DNA of 64,000 nucleotides from a virus, in IMG/VR virus record IMGVR_UViG_3300025133_000040, positions 47,832-111,831 of that record; one strand, given 5' to 3'. The notes under the pieces were generated by a model that searched no databases, was not told where the DNA came from, and worked only from the letters and a program-made list of their open reading frames with translations. Positions 45,741 to 53,555 of this stretch are shown piece by piece. How positions within the stretch are numbered: position 1 is the stretch's first letter; each line of letters starts with the position of its first letter. The translations under genes were made by a program, and so were the position numbers.

Positions 45741-46455
45741 AATCCTCTCTTGTGTCTATTGACGGGAATTTCTCTGATACAATACATTTTATACTGAGCC
45801 CTTCTTCCATCCAGTGTAATTGCTCTAGGTTTTCTTCATAGGCTGCACTATATTCAAGAGGAGGGCCTAGTCGTTGTATCTCTTTCAATGTTGAGTACTT
45901 GAATCCGTAAATTCCGCTATGAATCCACCTAGATTCTGCGTTGTATGGAATTGGGGCACGAGAGAAATACATGGCCTCATCGTCACAATCCATAACCACT
46001 TTGACCATATTGGGGTTAGTGTGGTCTGAGTCGCTATCTAGATAGGCTAGGGTGGCTATTTGAGGTAGTAGGGGCTCATCGTGACTTAGTGTGCTAACAA
46101 TCCAATTGAGGTACTTCTCACCCTGCTCAGGCTTAAGGATGCAATCCCCCTGGACGTTGATGACAATATCATCGTCTTGGAGATTAAGTGTCCTTACGGC
46201 CTCAATCACGCGAGATGTTCCTGAGTCATGCGTGTAGGTCATTACACAATTACCGTCAAAGGCTTTAACAGCGTGGTCTATTTCTACGTCTTCAGTAGCC
46301 ACAAACACATACTTAGACTTAAAGCCCTTTACACCCTCGTATGCGTGTTGAATTAGGGGTTTACCCGTTTCTGCCAAGAGCATCTTGCCTGACAGTCTCT
46401 TGCTGTTCAACCTTGCCGGGAGCACTACTATTGTCCACGGATTCCTTCTTCTCAT
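45706..46455 (-). CDS. KdsB-like CMP-sugar synthetase
   Basis: 249 residues. IVVLPARLNSKRLSGKMLLA (CTP loop), YVFVATEDVEIDHAVKAF, HDSGTSRVIEAV, VINVQGDCILKPE and an ENLEQLHWMEEGLSIKC end are the CMP-KDO synthetase pattern. It would supply a CMP-activated sugar to the GT29-like enzyme. Strong GGAGG 8 bases before ATG 46455, inside the previous gene: a 95-bp overlap. Confidence 0.82.
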   Translation of the reverse strand: MRRRNPWTIVVLPARLNSKRLSGKMLLAETGKPLIQHAYEGVKGFKSKYVFVATEDVEIDHAVKAFDGNCVMTYTHDSGTSRVIEAVRTLNLQDDDIVINVQGDCILKPEQGEKYLNWIVSTLSHDEPLLPQIATLAYLDSDSDHTNPNMVKVVMDCDDEAMYFSRAPIPYNAESRWIHSGIYGFKYSTLKEIQRLGPPLEYSAAYEENLEQLHWMEEGLSIKCIVSEKFPSIDTREDYELFKDAYSSW

Positions 46456-46819
46456 TCTTCATTCCTCCGAAAGTTAATCTTTCAATATCATTTGGGTCCA
46501 AGTCATTCGTCCAATAAACCTCAAGACACTGACAATCTGTACTTGCCTCAAACTTATGGAAGACGCCTGGAGGGACATCTGTAAACTGCCCCGCTTCCAG
46601 CACAGTTACATCTTCACCTGCCTCCCTATAGATTATAACACGAAGTGAACCTGAAATCAAGAAGAATCTGTTCCATTTTTGATTGTGGCAATGTTGGGAG
46701 CAAAATCCACCTTCTTTGATTTTAAGGTAATGTACCTCTGATTGGGGGCCACAGAAGATGCACTGGGTATGACCCCAGAATTTGGACTGGATGGCACCAG
46801 CTAGTGTTTTATGGCTCAT
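46361..46819 (-). CDS. Cupin-domain protein
   Basis: 152 residues from ATG 46819. GGFCSQHCHNQKWNRFFLI and VPPGVFHKF are the two cupin motifs (His/Glu metal site), as in mannose-6-phosphate isomerase-type or sugar-binding cupins. The C-terminal 30 residues are disordered-looking and overlap the KdsB-like gene. Confidence 0.72.
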   Translation of the reverse strand: MSHKTLAGAIQSKFWGHTQCIFCGPQSEVHYLKIKEGGFCSQHCHNQKWNRFFLISGSLRVIIYREAGEDVTVLEAGQFTDVPPGVFHKFEASTDCQCLEVYWTNDLDPNDIERLTFGGMKNEKKESVDNSSAPGKVEQQETVRQDALGRNG

Positions 46820-46821
46820 TC

Positions 46822-47376
46822 TTACTTCCTCTCTGCAACAATACGAATAATACAAGGGTCTTCACTTGCAATTGCTGAAAAGCCATTTCTTTCTGACAGG
46901 TAAGTTACATTATAGTTTCTACTTATAAGCTTTTCTAAGAATCGTTGACAATTAATCAAGCGACGATAGTGGGTGGTATCAGGAACTTCACCTTTGTCAG
47001 ACCTCATTTCAGCAAATAGCCGTCCTCGACACCAGCCCAATAGCAAGTCTTCTGAGTCTGAATCCATTGCGTGGAACCCAAAACGACAATACAGCACGTC
47101 TGGGGAGCCATTAGTTAAAATATACTGTTCCGCTGTAAACCTTAAAAAAGAAGCACAGCCCATTCCATTCGGCTTATTAGACGGGTCCACCCCCTTTATG
47201 GATGAGCAGTAGTTAGAAAGTACATATGTGTCCCTACCGTCTCCGCAGCACATATCGACGACCTTTTTGCCCTTAAGTATGTCTGCATAGTTTGACACAA
47301 CCCACTTAGCAAATCCGCTAGGCTCTTTAGGTTTGTGGGTCTTATAGTACTCAACCCAATACTCATTGCTGTGCAT
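46822..47376 (-). CDS. SAM-dependent methyltransferase
   Basis: 184 residues. VVDMCCGDGRDTYVLS is motif I with an acidic loop, followed by IKGVDPSNKPNGM and a later DVLYCRFGFHAM. Class I methyltransferase; glycan or small-molecule target likely from context. Confidence 0.8.
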   Translation of the reverse strand: MHSNEYWVEYYKTHKPKEPSGFAKWVVSNYADILKGKKVVDMCCGDGRDTYVLSNYCSSIKGVDPSNKPNGMGCASFLRFTAEQYILTNGSPDVLYCRFGFHAMDSDSEDLLLGWCRGRLFAEMRSDKGEVPDTTHYRRLINCQRFLEKLISRNYNVTYLSERNGFSAIASEDPCIIRIVAERK

Positions 47377-47875
47377 GATGTCCCTTTTTAGGTGTCTTCC
47401 AGTCTAATCCATACAGCCTATCAAAGTAGGCTGTCGGACACGAAACAGTGTTAAATGTTCTGCCGCAAAAATCTACAGTCCCAAATTCATCTAGTTGCCA
47501 CTGAGGAATACTGTATTTCATACATTGATACTTCTCGTTTTTTAACTCAAACATATAAATATCCATAGGGATTTTATCAGCGACAATTGTTAAAATCTCT
47601 TTAGTCTGCCTAACTAATTGATAAGAGGTCTCTTTAATGGCTTGTACTATTTTGTCTGCGTCGTCGTGGAAAATAGCAACATCTATATCTAGGTCGTGCG
47701 AAATAAATTTTTTATCGCGACAGGCTGCCAAGGCCGTTCCAAACACCAGCCAATGTTGCACCTCACAGCTATCGAACAGTTCCGACACGCCTAGTAAAAA
47801 CCTTGAAGCGTCCTTGTGGTTTAGCTCATTGTTTCTTTGATATACTTTAATCTTTTGCCTAAGTGCCTTGTCCAT
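47363..47875 (-). CDS. LicD-like nucleotidyltransferase
   Basis: 170 residues. WLVFGTALAACRDKKFISHD followed by LDIDVAIF is the LicD-type DxD nucleotidyltransferase core, used to add phosphocholine or similar groups to glycans. Overlaps the methyltransferase gene by 14 bp. Confidence 0.75.
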   Translation of the reverse strand: MDKALRQKIKVYQRNNELNHKDASRFLLGVSELFDSCEVQHWLVFGTALAACRDKKFISHDLDIDVAIFHDDADKIVQAIKETSYQLVRQTKEILTIVADKIPMDIYMFELKNEKYQCMKYSIPQWQLDEFGTVDFCGRTFNTVSCPTAYFDRLYGLDWKTPKKGHHAQQ

Positions 47876-48675
47876 TATACCGCTCCGCTACTCCAATGTG
47901 TTCCTTTGTTGTGCTTAATATATGGAGCAAATGACCCATGCGCAACAACATGGCCCGTAGGGGTTGGTTTTTTAACCACGTCTCTCGCGTTGTGTTTACC
48001 GTCTTTAAGAACCTCCCACAACATCCAGGCTTCGTCCCATCTCTCGTACTTACGAAATTCACCGCTGGCGAATCGTCCTTGCATCTCTGATATGATTTCG
48101 CTGTGCGCTTTAAATACCCAAAAGCCAGTTTCCGTGCCTACCTTAGCCCTACGACGTGTCGGACCCATATGATACAACATATCATGTTCCCCAAGCTGGT
48201 CTATGATAAATTGTTCTGGTAGCGGCTTTTTAAACACTATGTCGGTGTCCATCCACACTATAACATCCGAAGCAGAAAGCATTGAGGCGGCATAAACAGA
48301 GACAAATTTCCTGTGCCATTGAGATGCCCGTCTTCTCATACCTCCAGCGGGACATCCTTTTCTGTGTCCTTCATGGGGGGCCTTCTTATTATAGGGGCAC
48401 TTGCAGACGAACTCACCCCCTAAGGCTTTAGGTATGATGTCTTTGTTGGCGTCAAGCCAATTAGTAAGGATGCCGCTTTTCATAATGTCAAGATATAGAC
48501 CACAATCACTCCACGGGTTACCACTGTATATCTCCTCAAGAAAGTCGTGGTCGCCCTCATAGTAAATGTCTAATTGAGACCCCCAGGCGTGCTTAGCCCA
48601 ACTCTCAAGGCATGTCCGTCCTGTTGCTTCATACAGTTGTTTGTTCATTGATGTAATGTATGTTATATTAGACAT
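47875..48675 (-). CDS. Glycosyltransferase
   Basis: 266 residues from ATG 48675. VYAASMLSASDVIVWMDTDI carries the DxD; GFWVFKAHSEIISEMQ and GHVVAHGSFAPYIKHNKG follow. GT-A fold, donor unknown. Confidence 0.68.
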   Translation of the reverse strand: MSNITYITSMNKQLYEATGRTCLESWAKHAWGSQLDIYYEGDHDFLEEIYSGNPWSDCGLYLDIMKSGILTNWLDANKDIIPKALGGEFVCKCPYNKKAPHEGHRKGCPAGGMRRRASQWHRKFVSVYAASMLSASDVIVWMDTDIVFKKPLPEQFIIDQLGEHDMLYHMGPTRRRAKVGTETGFWVFKAHSEIISEMQGRFASGEFRKYERWDEAWMLWEVLKDGKHNARDVVKKPTPTGHVVAHGSFAPYIKHNKGTHWSSGAV

Positions 48676-49513
48676 AGTCTCTAATCCTTTGCCACGGCAG
48701 ACCCTCACCAAACTCTTTTATTGTATATTGAATGTCGGCTATACGAGCCAGCATGGGTTGCCTGTCAAACGTAATCGGCTCAATAGTGTCAAGTATATCG
48801 TGCTGATAGTAGTCGTAGCAAATACAAGCCTTGTCCGTTACGACACAAGGAACACCTTGGACTATCGAATCTATGGCTGCGTTGCTGCTTTTAGTTATTG
48901 TGGACCACGCATTATTAAGTGCCTTGCTTATCTCCTTAATGTTTAGTCCGTTAATACCTTTAGGAACTGAAGGTGCCATGGGATGTGCTTTGAAGTATAC
49001 CTTCTTCTTTGTTTCTCTGGATATTAACCTTCCCCATTCAACATACTCTTTCATAAAAGATTGTGGCTTAGCCTTTAAGAACCCGTTTGGGTTCTGCCCT
49101 AGCACTAAAATATTGCCACCTTCAGTCCTCCATGGTTTAACGTCGATGTCAAACGATTCAAGCCTATCGTAGTTTTCTTTTATTTCTCCAAAATTAGCAA
49201 AGTTTTTAAATCCGTTCAACCCAAGAACCCAGTACGTTTCCCTTTCCTTGTTTATGTATCCAACATCTATAATTCCGTAGGGCTTGTTCTCCCCCTTACA
49301 TATATTAGCTATTGTCTTACGAGCAGCGGCCCAAGCTACTCCGCTCACAACGGGCGCTCCAGTCATAATAACTGCGTCGTATTTTTTTATGTGACCTAGC
49401 TGGGTAATAGGAACTATAGTGGCGCTGTCTGTCTTGTTGATTCCAGACTCTAAATGCTCAATAAGCTTATTATTTTTTGTGCTTGGTTTTGTGTTGAATA
49501 TAGCAACCTTCAT
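48668..49513 (-). CDS. Capsule-polysaccharide-type protein
   Basis: 281 residues. KVYFKAHPMAPSVPKGINGL, ISKALNNAWSTITKSSNAAI and DSIVQGVPCVVTD resemble KpsC/CDP-glycerol glycerophosphotransferase-type GT-B transferases. N-terminus starts MKVAIFNTKPSTKNN. Confidence 0.65.
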   Translation of the reverse strand: MKVAIFNTKPSTKNNKLIEHLESGINKTDSATIVPITQLGHIKKYDAVIMTGAPVVSGVAWAAARKTIANICKGENKPYGIIDVGYINKERETYWVLGLNGFKNFANFGEIKENYDRLESFDIDVKPWRTEGGNILVLGQNPNGFLKAKPQSFMKEYVEWGRLISRETKKKVYFKAHPMAPSVPKGINGLNIKEISKALNNAWSTITKSSNAAIDSIVQGVPCVVTDKACICYDYYQHDILDTIEPITFDRQPMLARIADIQYTIKEFGEGLPWQRIRDYV

Positions 49514-50196
49514 CAGTAGTCCATCCCTATGTCTCTTGCTGCCTCACGCCACTCGTCGGCGTAGTCACAGTCCTTGTAATCGTCGAACCAAGGACCGCCC
49601 TGAGTGTAGTGGATGACCTTTGGTTGTTCCTCTGGCTTGTCGTACTCGCCCTCAAGCCAGTTATAGGTCAATGGTAGCTCACCTATCTCAGAGTCGTCCA
49701 GATGGGCAAACCTGTGAAGCTCAGAAGGTGTTGCCAGATTGACACGATTGACGTGTAGGGCCTTGTTGGAGGGATGACCACAGTTCCACAGAACGCATGA
49801 GGACCAGTTCTTTCGAGGGTATGACACTTGCTTCTGACCGTCCATCTTAATACTCTGACGAGGTGTGTAGTCGTGCTTGACTACATGAACGGCTTTTCTG
49901 TCGTCGGCGTAGTCAAATATCTCTTCAATGTTACAATTGAATAAAAAGTCACAGTCGCAGAACAAAGCGTGCCCGTTGAACTTCATCGACCAGGGGACCA
50001 GGAAACGAGTGTAGGTAAACTCCACAGAGCAAGGCTCACTTCTGGGCCTGTAGTACACCCCCATCTTACGTAGCACTTCTTGCTTAAGTGGGTGTATCCT
50101 TACCGAATTGGGGGATATGTGCCTGTGAATAGAGTTGACACATACTCGATATGCGTCCTCTTCTCTGCTGTCCCAGCCAATAAATACATCAAACAT
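49513..50196 (-). CDS. Glycosyltransferase, GT8-like
   Basis: 227 residues from ATG 50196. MFDVFIGWDSREEDAYRVCV, EFTYTRFLVPWSMKFNGHAL then FCDCDFLFN (DxD). Widespread in marine and freshwater phages. First gene after the tmRNA terminator. Confidence 0.75.
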   Translation of the reverse strand: MFDVFIGWDSREEDAYRVCVNSIHRHISPNSVRIHPLKQEVLRKMGVYYRPRSEPCSVEFTYTRFLVPWSMKFNGHALFCDCDFLFNCNIEEIFDYADDRKAVHVVKHDYTPRQSIKMDGQKQVSYPRKNWSSCVLWNCGHPSNKALHVNRVNLATPSELHRFAHLDDSEIGELPLTYNWLEGEYDKPEEQPKVIHYTQGGPWFDDYKDCDYADEWREAARDIGMDY

Positions 50197-50225
50197 ATTA
50201 TAAGTTTCCTGTTGTGAGTATGTAT

Positions 50226-50251
50226 AAAAAAAGCCCCTCGATTGAGGGGCT
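50226..50251 (-). terminator. Intrinsic terminator of tmRNA
   Basis: AGCCCCTC, AATC loop, GAGGGGCT, then T-run (50232-50226). Confidence 0.9.
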
Positions 50252-50254
50252 GAG

Positions 50255-50606
50255 TGGAGATGCGGGGAGTCGAACCCCGGTTCTGCATTGAAACCACATA
50301 AACATTCTACGTGCATAGTAACTACTTTTTAGGTCGAGTAACCAGACCGATACGTCTTTCCGTAAGTCAAACCGCTCTTAAGCGGCCAAAGCAGCATCAA
50401 AACTGGATGCACTGACTACGCTGACCTGCGCAGTTGAGGTTCCGTTAAAGCTACGGAAGGAACTCTTTTTGGAAGGCGAACCAACCAAAGCAACATCAAA
50501 GCTGTTGTTAGCATTTAAAATTGTAAACGATTTTTTACGTGGCCCTTCGTTCAACCACGGCACGCTACTTACACTTTATCCAACCAGTCGATACCATTTC
50601 ATCCCC
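50255..50606 (-). ncRNA. ssrA: tmRNA with 44-residue tag
   Basis: 352 nt. 5' end GGGGATGAAATGGTATCGAC and 3' end CGGGG-TTCGACT-CCCCG-CATCTCC-A form the tRNA-Ala-like domain with the G3-U70 pair; CCA is not encoded. Resume codon GCT (50512-50510) follows TTTTAAAT, a usual context. The tag begins ANNSFDVALVG, continues SPSKKSSFRSFNG, TSTAQVSVVSA and ends SSFDAALAA, stop TAA (50380-50378). Typical tags are about 8-35 residues. Only about 120 nt follow the stop, so some of PK2-PK4 may be missing or replaced by the long frame. Own promoter and terminator. Rescues stalled ribosomes. Confidence 0.93.
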
Positions 50607-50616
50607 GGTCTACTTA

Positions 50617-50622
50617 ATTATA
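50617..50622 (-). promoter_or_regulatory. Extended -10 promoter of tmRNA
   Basis: GGTGTATAAT in minus sense; +1 falls close to 50609. No good -35. The same bases encode the Gly-Val-stop of the upstream gene. Confidence 0.65.
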
Positions 50623-51244
50623 CACCTTTCATCCCAAATATTTTATCATAATCTAAAAATCTCCAATCTCCGAAGGCTGGAATGTCCTTTGGCTCATCTT
50701 CGTTAACGCCTTCAATGTAAAATTTTGCCTCCTGCCAACTGCCGAAAAACATTTCGTGGCTCAGTCCGAGCCCCCAAAGGAAGTTCGGAACCCCTCGCTT
50801 GCCTTGCTTGCACACCAAAATGACAGGTTTCTTCTCAAGTGAAGCGTACGTCAATTCGGTATTTGTACCTGACGAGTGTACGTCAGTGTCAATATGGACG
50901 ATGCAGAAGTTGCAAAGGTCAATGAGGTGTAGGTCGGCCCTGACTACCTGTTTAGATAGTCTTTCGACTTCATCCCACTTGCTTAATCCTTTTAGATAAT
51001 TAATGTGCTCGTAGTAATTGTCATTCTCCTCTAGGGAGTCTACAATCGGGTTGTCGCAAGGGTTGAGAACACCAATACCCAAATTCCAGAGGAAATCAGA
51101 CATGTCTTCTCGCCACCCAACGCCACGGTCCTCTACGAAGTCCATAGGCCCAGCTAGGTAGCACATTGAGCCACCGAGCCTATTTGTCTTTTTCCTCACC
51201 TTGTCTTGTCCTGCTTGCCAAGCTAATAACTCTTGTGCGTCCAT
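50618..51244 (-). CDS. Nucleoside 2-deoxyribosyltransferase-like protein
   Basis: About 208 residues. MCYLAGPMDFVEDRGVGWRE, VVRADLHLIDLCNFCIVHID and SSGTNTELTYAS match the deoxyribosyltransferase fold used in nucleoside salvage or 5-hydroxymethyl dNMP cleavage. ATG 51244 overlaps the upstream stop (TAATG). Confidence 0.75.
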   Translation of the reverse strand: MDAQELLAWQAGQDKVRKKTNRLGGSMCYLAGPMDFVEDRGVGWREDMSDFLWNLGIGVLNPCDNPIVDSLEENDNYYEHINYLKGLSKWDEVERLSKQVVRADLHLIDLCNFCIVHIDTDVHSSGTNTELTYASLEKKPVILVCKQGKRGVPNFLWGLGLSHEMFFGSWQEAKFYIEGVNEDEPKDIPAFGDWRFLDYDKIFGMKGV

Positions 51245-51372
51245 TAAAACCATCCATCCCAAAAATAAACAAATCCCATGTTATCCCCACCTTCACGAGG
51301 GGTCCAGTCCCGAAGCTCTCTCATGCCTATCCAGAGACCGTATATGAAGCAGACTACTATTACTTCGCCCAT
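51244..51372 (-). CDS. Small membrane-type protein
   Basis: 42 residues (MGEVIVVCFIYGLWIGMREL ...). Coupled on both sides by short overlaps. One hydrophobic segment. Unknown. Confidence 0.55.
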   Translation of the reverse strand: MGEVIVVCFIYGLWIGMRELRDWTPREGGDNMGFVYFWDGWF

Positions 51373-51608
51373 GGCATCTTCACCAACCTTTCAGCGTCGT
51401 CGCAAAGAATTAGTTCGTCTTCCTTAAAGGGTATATAACTAGTATAGGGGTCAACCGTATTGGAGTCAAGCCCCCCGTACGAGGTAACTTCCAACCACCA
51501 ATCGTAGGCGGGTTCGGTTGACTTGTAGGCACTGTGAATCTCATAGACCTCAAAGTGCCCAGCGTCCAACTCTTTTCTAATGTGTACTTCGTCACCAATG
51601 TTCATCAT
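51360..51608 (-). CDS. Hypothetical protein
   Basis: 82 residues. Starts MMNIGDEVHIRKELDAGHFE; looks like a small beta-barrel (KOW/SH3-like). Overlaps both neighbours. Unknown. Confidence 0.6.
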   Translation of the reverse strand: MMNIGDEVHIRKELDAGHFEVYEIHSAYKSTEPAYDWWLEVTSYGGLDSNTVDPYTSYIPFKEDELILCDDAERLVKMPWAK

Positions 51609-52186
51609 CCTACCACCGCCTTAACCTGTTGAAGGAAGCCTACTGTCTCGCCTACCAAACTTCTTTTATAAACCATAAGATACGATGGGTGCCAGATTGG
51701 GATATGACACATTTCCCATCCCCATATACCCTTCAGGTCATAGCACTTACCAACGTGCTCACCCATAACGATGCTTTGAACGCCCATCACCTCTTTGGTT
51801 GCCACACCACCCATGGTAACTATCACTGTAGGTTTAACGCTCATAATCTCCTCCTTGAGCCAGTTGTGGTGCTGAGCCACCTCTTCTTTCGTAGGGGGCC
51901 TGTTGGCCCGTCCGAAGCCTCCCTTGGTTGGACGGGCTTTGACTACGTTTGTTATGTAACAGTCCTCTCTCGCAAGCCCTGCGCGTTCTAAGAGCGTATT
52001 TAGGAGTTGACCGGCCTTTCCTTGGAATGGGAGTCCGCAAGCGTCCTCGTCTTTTCCAGGTGCTTCGCCCAAAAGCATGATTTTAGCATCTTCTGGGCCG
52101 TCACCGAAGACCAGTCGCTTAGCACCGTCGATTAGGAGTTCAGGTTGCTCTGAATACTTCTTATTGATTTCAGTGAGCGAGGTCAT
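51605..52186 (-). CDS. Uracil-DNA glycosylase, family 4/5 type
   Basis: 193 residues. IMLLGEAPGKDEDACGLPF followed by QGKAGQLLN is motif A of the family 4/5 UDG fold; WHPSYL is motif B. The four-Cys iron-sulfur ligands of family 4 are not evident. It removes uracil from DNA; a role in excluding dU from phage DNA fits the dUMP genes here. Confidence 0.85.
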   Translation of the reverse strand: MTSLTEINKKYSEQPELLIDGAKRLVFGDGPEDAKIMLLGEAPGKDEDACGLPFQGKAGQLLNTLLERAGLAREDCYITNVVKARPTKGGFGRANRPPTKEEVAQHHNWLKEEIMSVKPTVIVTMGGVATKEVMGVQSIVMGEHVGKCYDLKGIWGWEMCHIPIWHPSYLMVYKRSLVGETVGFLQQVKAVVG

Positions 52187-52382
52187 ATTTCACATTCTCC
52201 CAGGCTGATTCGGCTAGAGTTTTGGCGTCCTCAACAGGAGGAGATACCGACTCAAGCCCACTGTGATACCTCTCAGCGGCCCACGCCGCAATAAACGTGG
52301 TTATGTACTGATTGACGAACTTGTCTTTTCTCGCCTGTTTCTCCCTGTCCCTGTCTCGCTGCCACTGTAGTTCTTCTTTCAT
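52170..52382 (-). CDS. Small helical protein
   Basis: 70 residues, charged N-terminal helix (ELQWQRDRDREKQARKDKF). Overlaps the UDG gene by 17 bp. Unknown. Confidence 0.6.
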   Translation of the reverse strand: MKEELQWQRDRDREKQARKDKFVNQYITTFIAAWAAERYHSGLESVSPPVEDAKTLAESAWENVKYDLAH

Positions 52383-52786
52383 AAGGGCTTCGCCCCTTTC
52401 TTAATCAATTGAATCTTATGCGGTCTGCGATATAAGGTTGTGGAGGTCGATGGCCCCTCTGGACCCATGTAGACGAACGCACCACCAAACTCACCAGAGA
52501 CCGTAATGCCATCCTCGTGGACCTCACGGACCTTGACTATGCCCTTAACGCCCATTGTGATTTCCTCACCTGTCTCAGTGTCAATATGGACTGGTCCTGT
52601 GCTCTGTAAGACCTTAATCACGTCTCCAGGTCTCAATGTTCGCCATTCGACTGCTTTACCTGTAACACGCCTTAAGAATTTTGGTTTAAAGTAGAATTTT
52701 TCCCCACATTCTACACATTTCTTCCTTCTAGCGCCGCTATTTAGCGTTCCACACTTATCACACTTCTTTTTTCCCTGATTACCCAT
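52379..52786 (-). CDS. Zinc-ribbon protein with beta-barrel tail
   Basis: 135 residues. CDKCGTLNSGARRKKCVECG is a zinc ribbon; the rest (WRTLRPGDVIKVLQ, EEITMGVKGIVKVREV) looks SH3/KOW-like. May contact ribosome or polymerase. Confidence 0.65.
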   Translation of the reverse strand: MGNQGKKKCDKCGTLNSGARRKKCVECGEKFYFKPKFLRRVTGKAVEWRTLRPGDVIKVLQSTGPVHIDTETGEEITMGVKGIVKVREVHEDGITVSGEFGGAFVYMGPEGPSTSTTLYRRPHKIQLIKKGAKPL

Positions 52787-53105
52787 ACCCCATCGCTTTC
52801 ATTGCTTTGTTAAACGCCTTAGCCTGTGCCGTTGGCGTGTGAGTCTCTTCCCAGTTGATTACATCGACCTCATTGTCGCGTGCTCGCAACTTCATCGCGT
52901 CTTTAAGGTGCCCCATAGCCGTATTAAAATCAACTCTATCTTTTGGGGCAGCAGAACAGAAACAGTTCTCTCTTACTTGAGGTAAAAGAAATAATAGCTT
53001 TAACCACCCTACAGGAGTCGCCTGTGTTTGCTCTAGGTTCCAGTAGTCGTCGCTGTCCACCAGAATGTCGGATGCCGATAGGATTGGTACTTCGTCTGGT
53101 ATCAT
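52779..53105 (-). CDS. Hypothetical protein
   Basis: 108 residues. GGAG precedes ATG 53105; 8-bp overlap downstream. VGWLKLLFLLPQVRENCFC is hydrophobic, the end is basic and helical. Unknown. Confidence 0.6.
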   Translation of the reverse strand: MIPDEVPILSASDILVDSDDYWNLEQTQATPVGWLKLLFLLPQVRENCFCSAAPKDRVDFNTAMGHLKDAMKLRARDNEVDVINWEETHTPTAQAKAFNKAMKAMGYG

Positions 53106-53127
53106 TGTGCTCCTTCCTTATGCCTCA

Positions 53128-53155
53128 ATTATAAACCAATATCGCCTGGAGTCAA
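53128..53155 (-). promoter_or_regulatory. Sigma70-type promoter
   Basis: TTGACT (53155-53150), 16-bp spacer, TATAAT (53133-53128). Confidence 0.85.
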
Positions 53156-53162
53156 GGGCCTC

Positions 53163-53555
53163 TTACAAATAAACCATTGACACGCTATCGCATGTGGATT
53201 TACTGACGTGCTGTGGGAGGTCTCTGACTAAGTTCCTTATGCTGTCTATGTGTTTCTGAGTAACGTCACAAATGATACCATGCTCTTGCCTCTCAGAGAA
53301 ATATTCAAGAAATTTAAGCCTATCCTCTTGCATGTGAAGTGTCTGATGACATTCACTACATAGAATATCGCACTTAGCTATTTCAGTCATTAGTCGCTCA
53401 AATGGCACATCACAACCGCCGATGTTAAAACTCTTTTCCCTCTTAATTCTATGATGAAATGTTAGCTTGTCGGGGTCGTCACACAGACAGTACTTGCACT
53501 TACTATGGGCCTTGATGTTCATGTAGGCATATTTACATTGTGTTCGTCTAGTCAA
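53163..53555 (-). CDS. HNH endonuclease
   Basis: 130 residues. CKYCLCDDPDKLTFHHR, then CDILCSECHQTLH: an HNH nuclease with two CXXC knuckles. Small and free-standing; likely a homing enzyme beside ruvB. Confidence 0.8.
   Translation of the reverse strand: MTRRTQCKYAYMNIKAHSKCKYCLCDDPDKLTFHHRIKREKSFNIGGCDVPFERLMTEIAKCDILCSECHQTLHMQEDRLKFLEYFSERQEHGIICDVTQKHIDSIRNLVRDLPQHVSKSTCDSVSMVYL

Noticed and set aside
50378-50563. A 61-residue protein gene
   Set aside because: It is the tag reading frame of the tmRNA; the upstream part lies in the pseudoknot region of the RNA.
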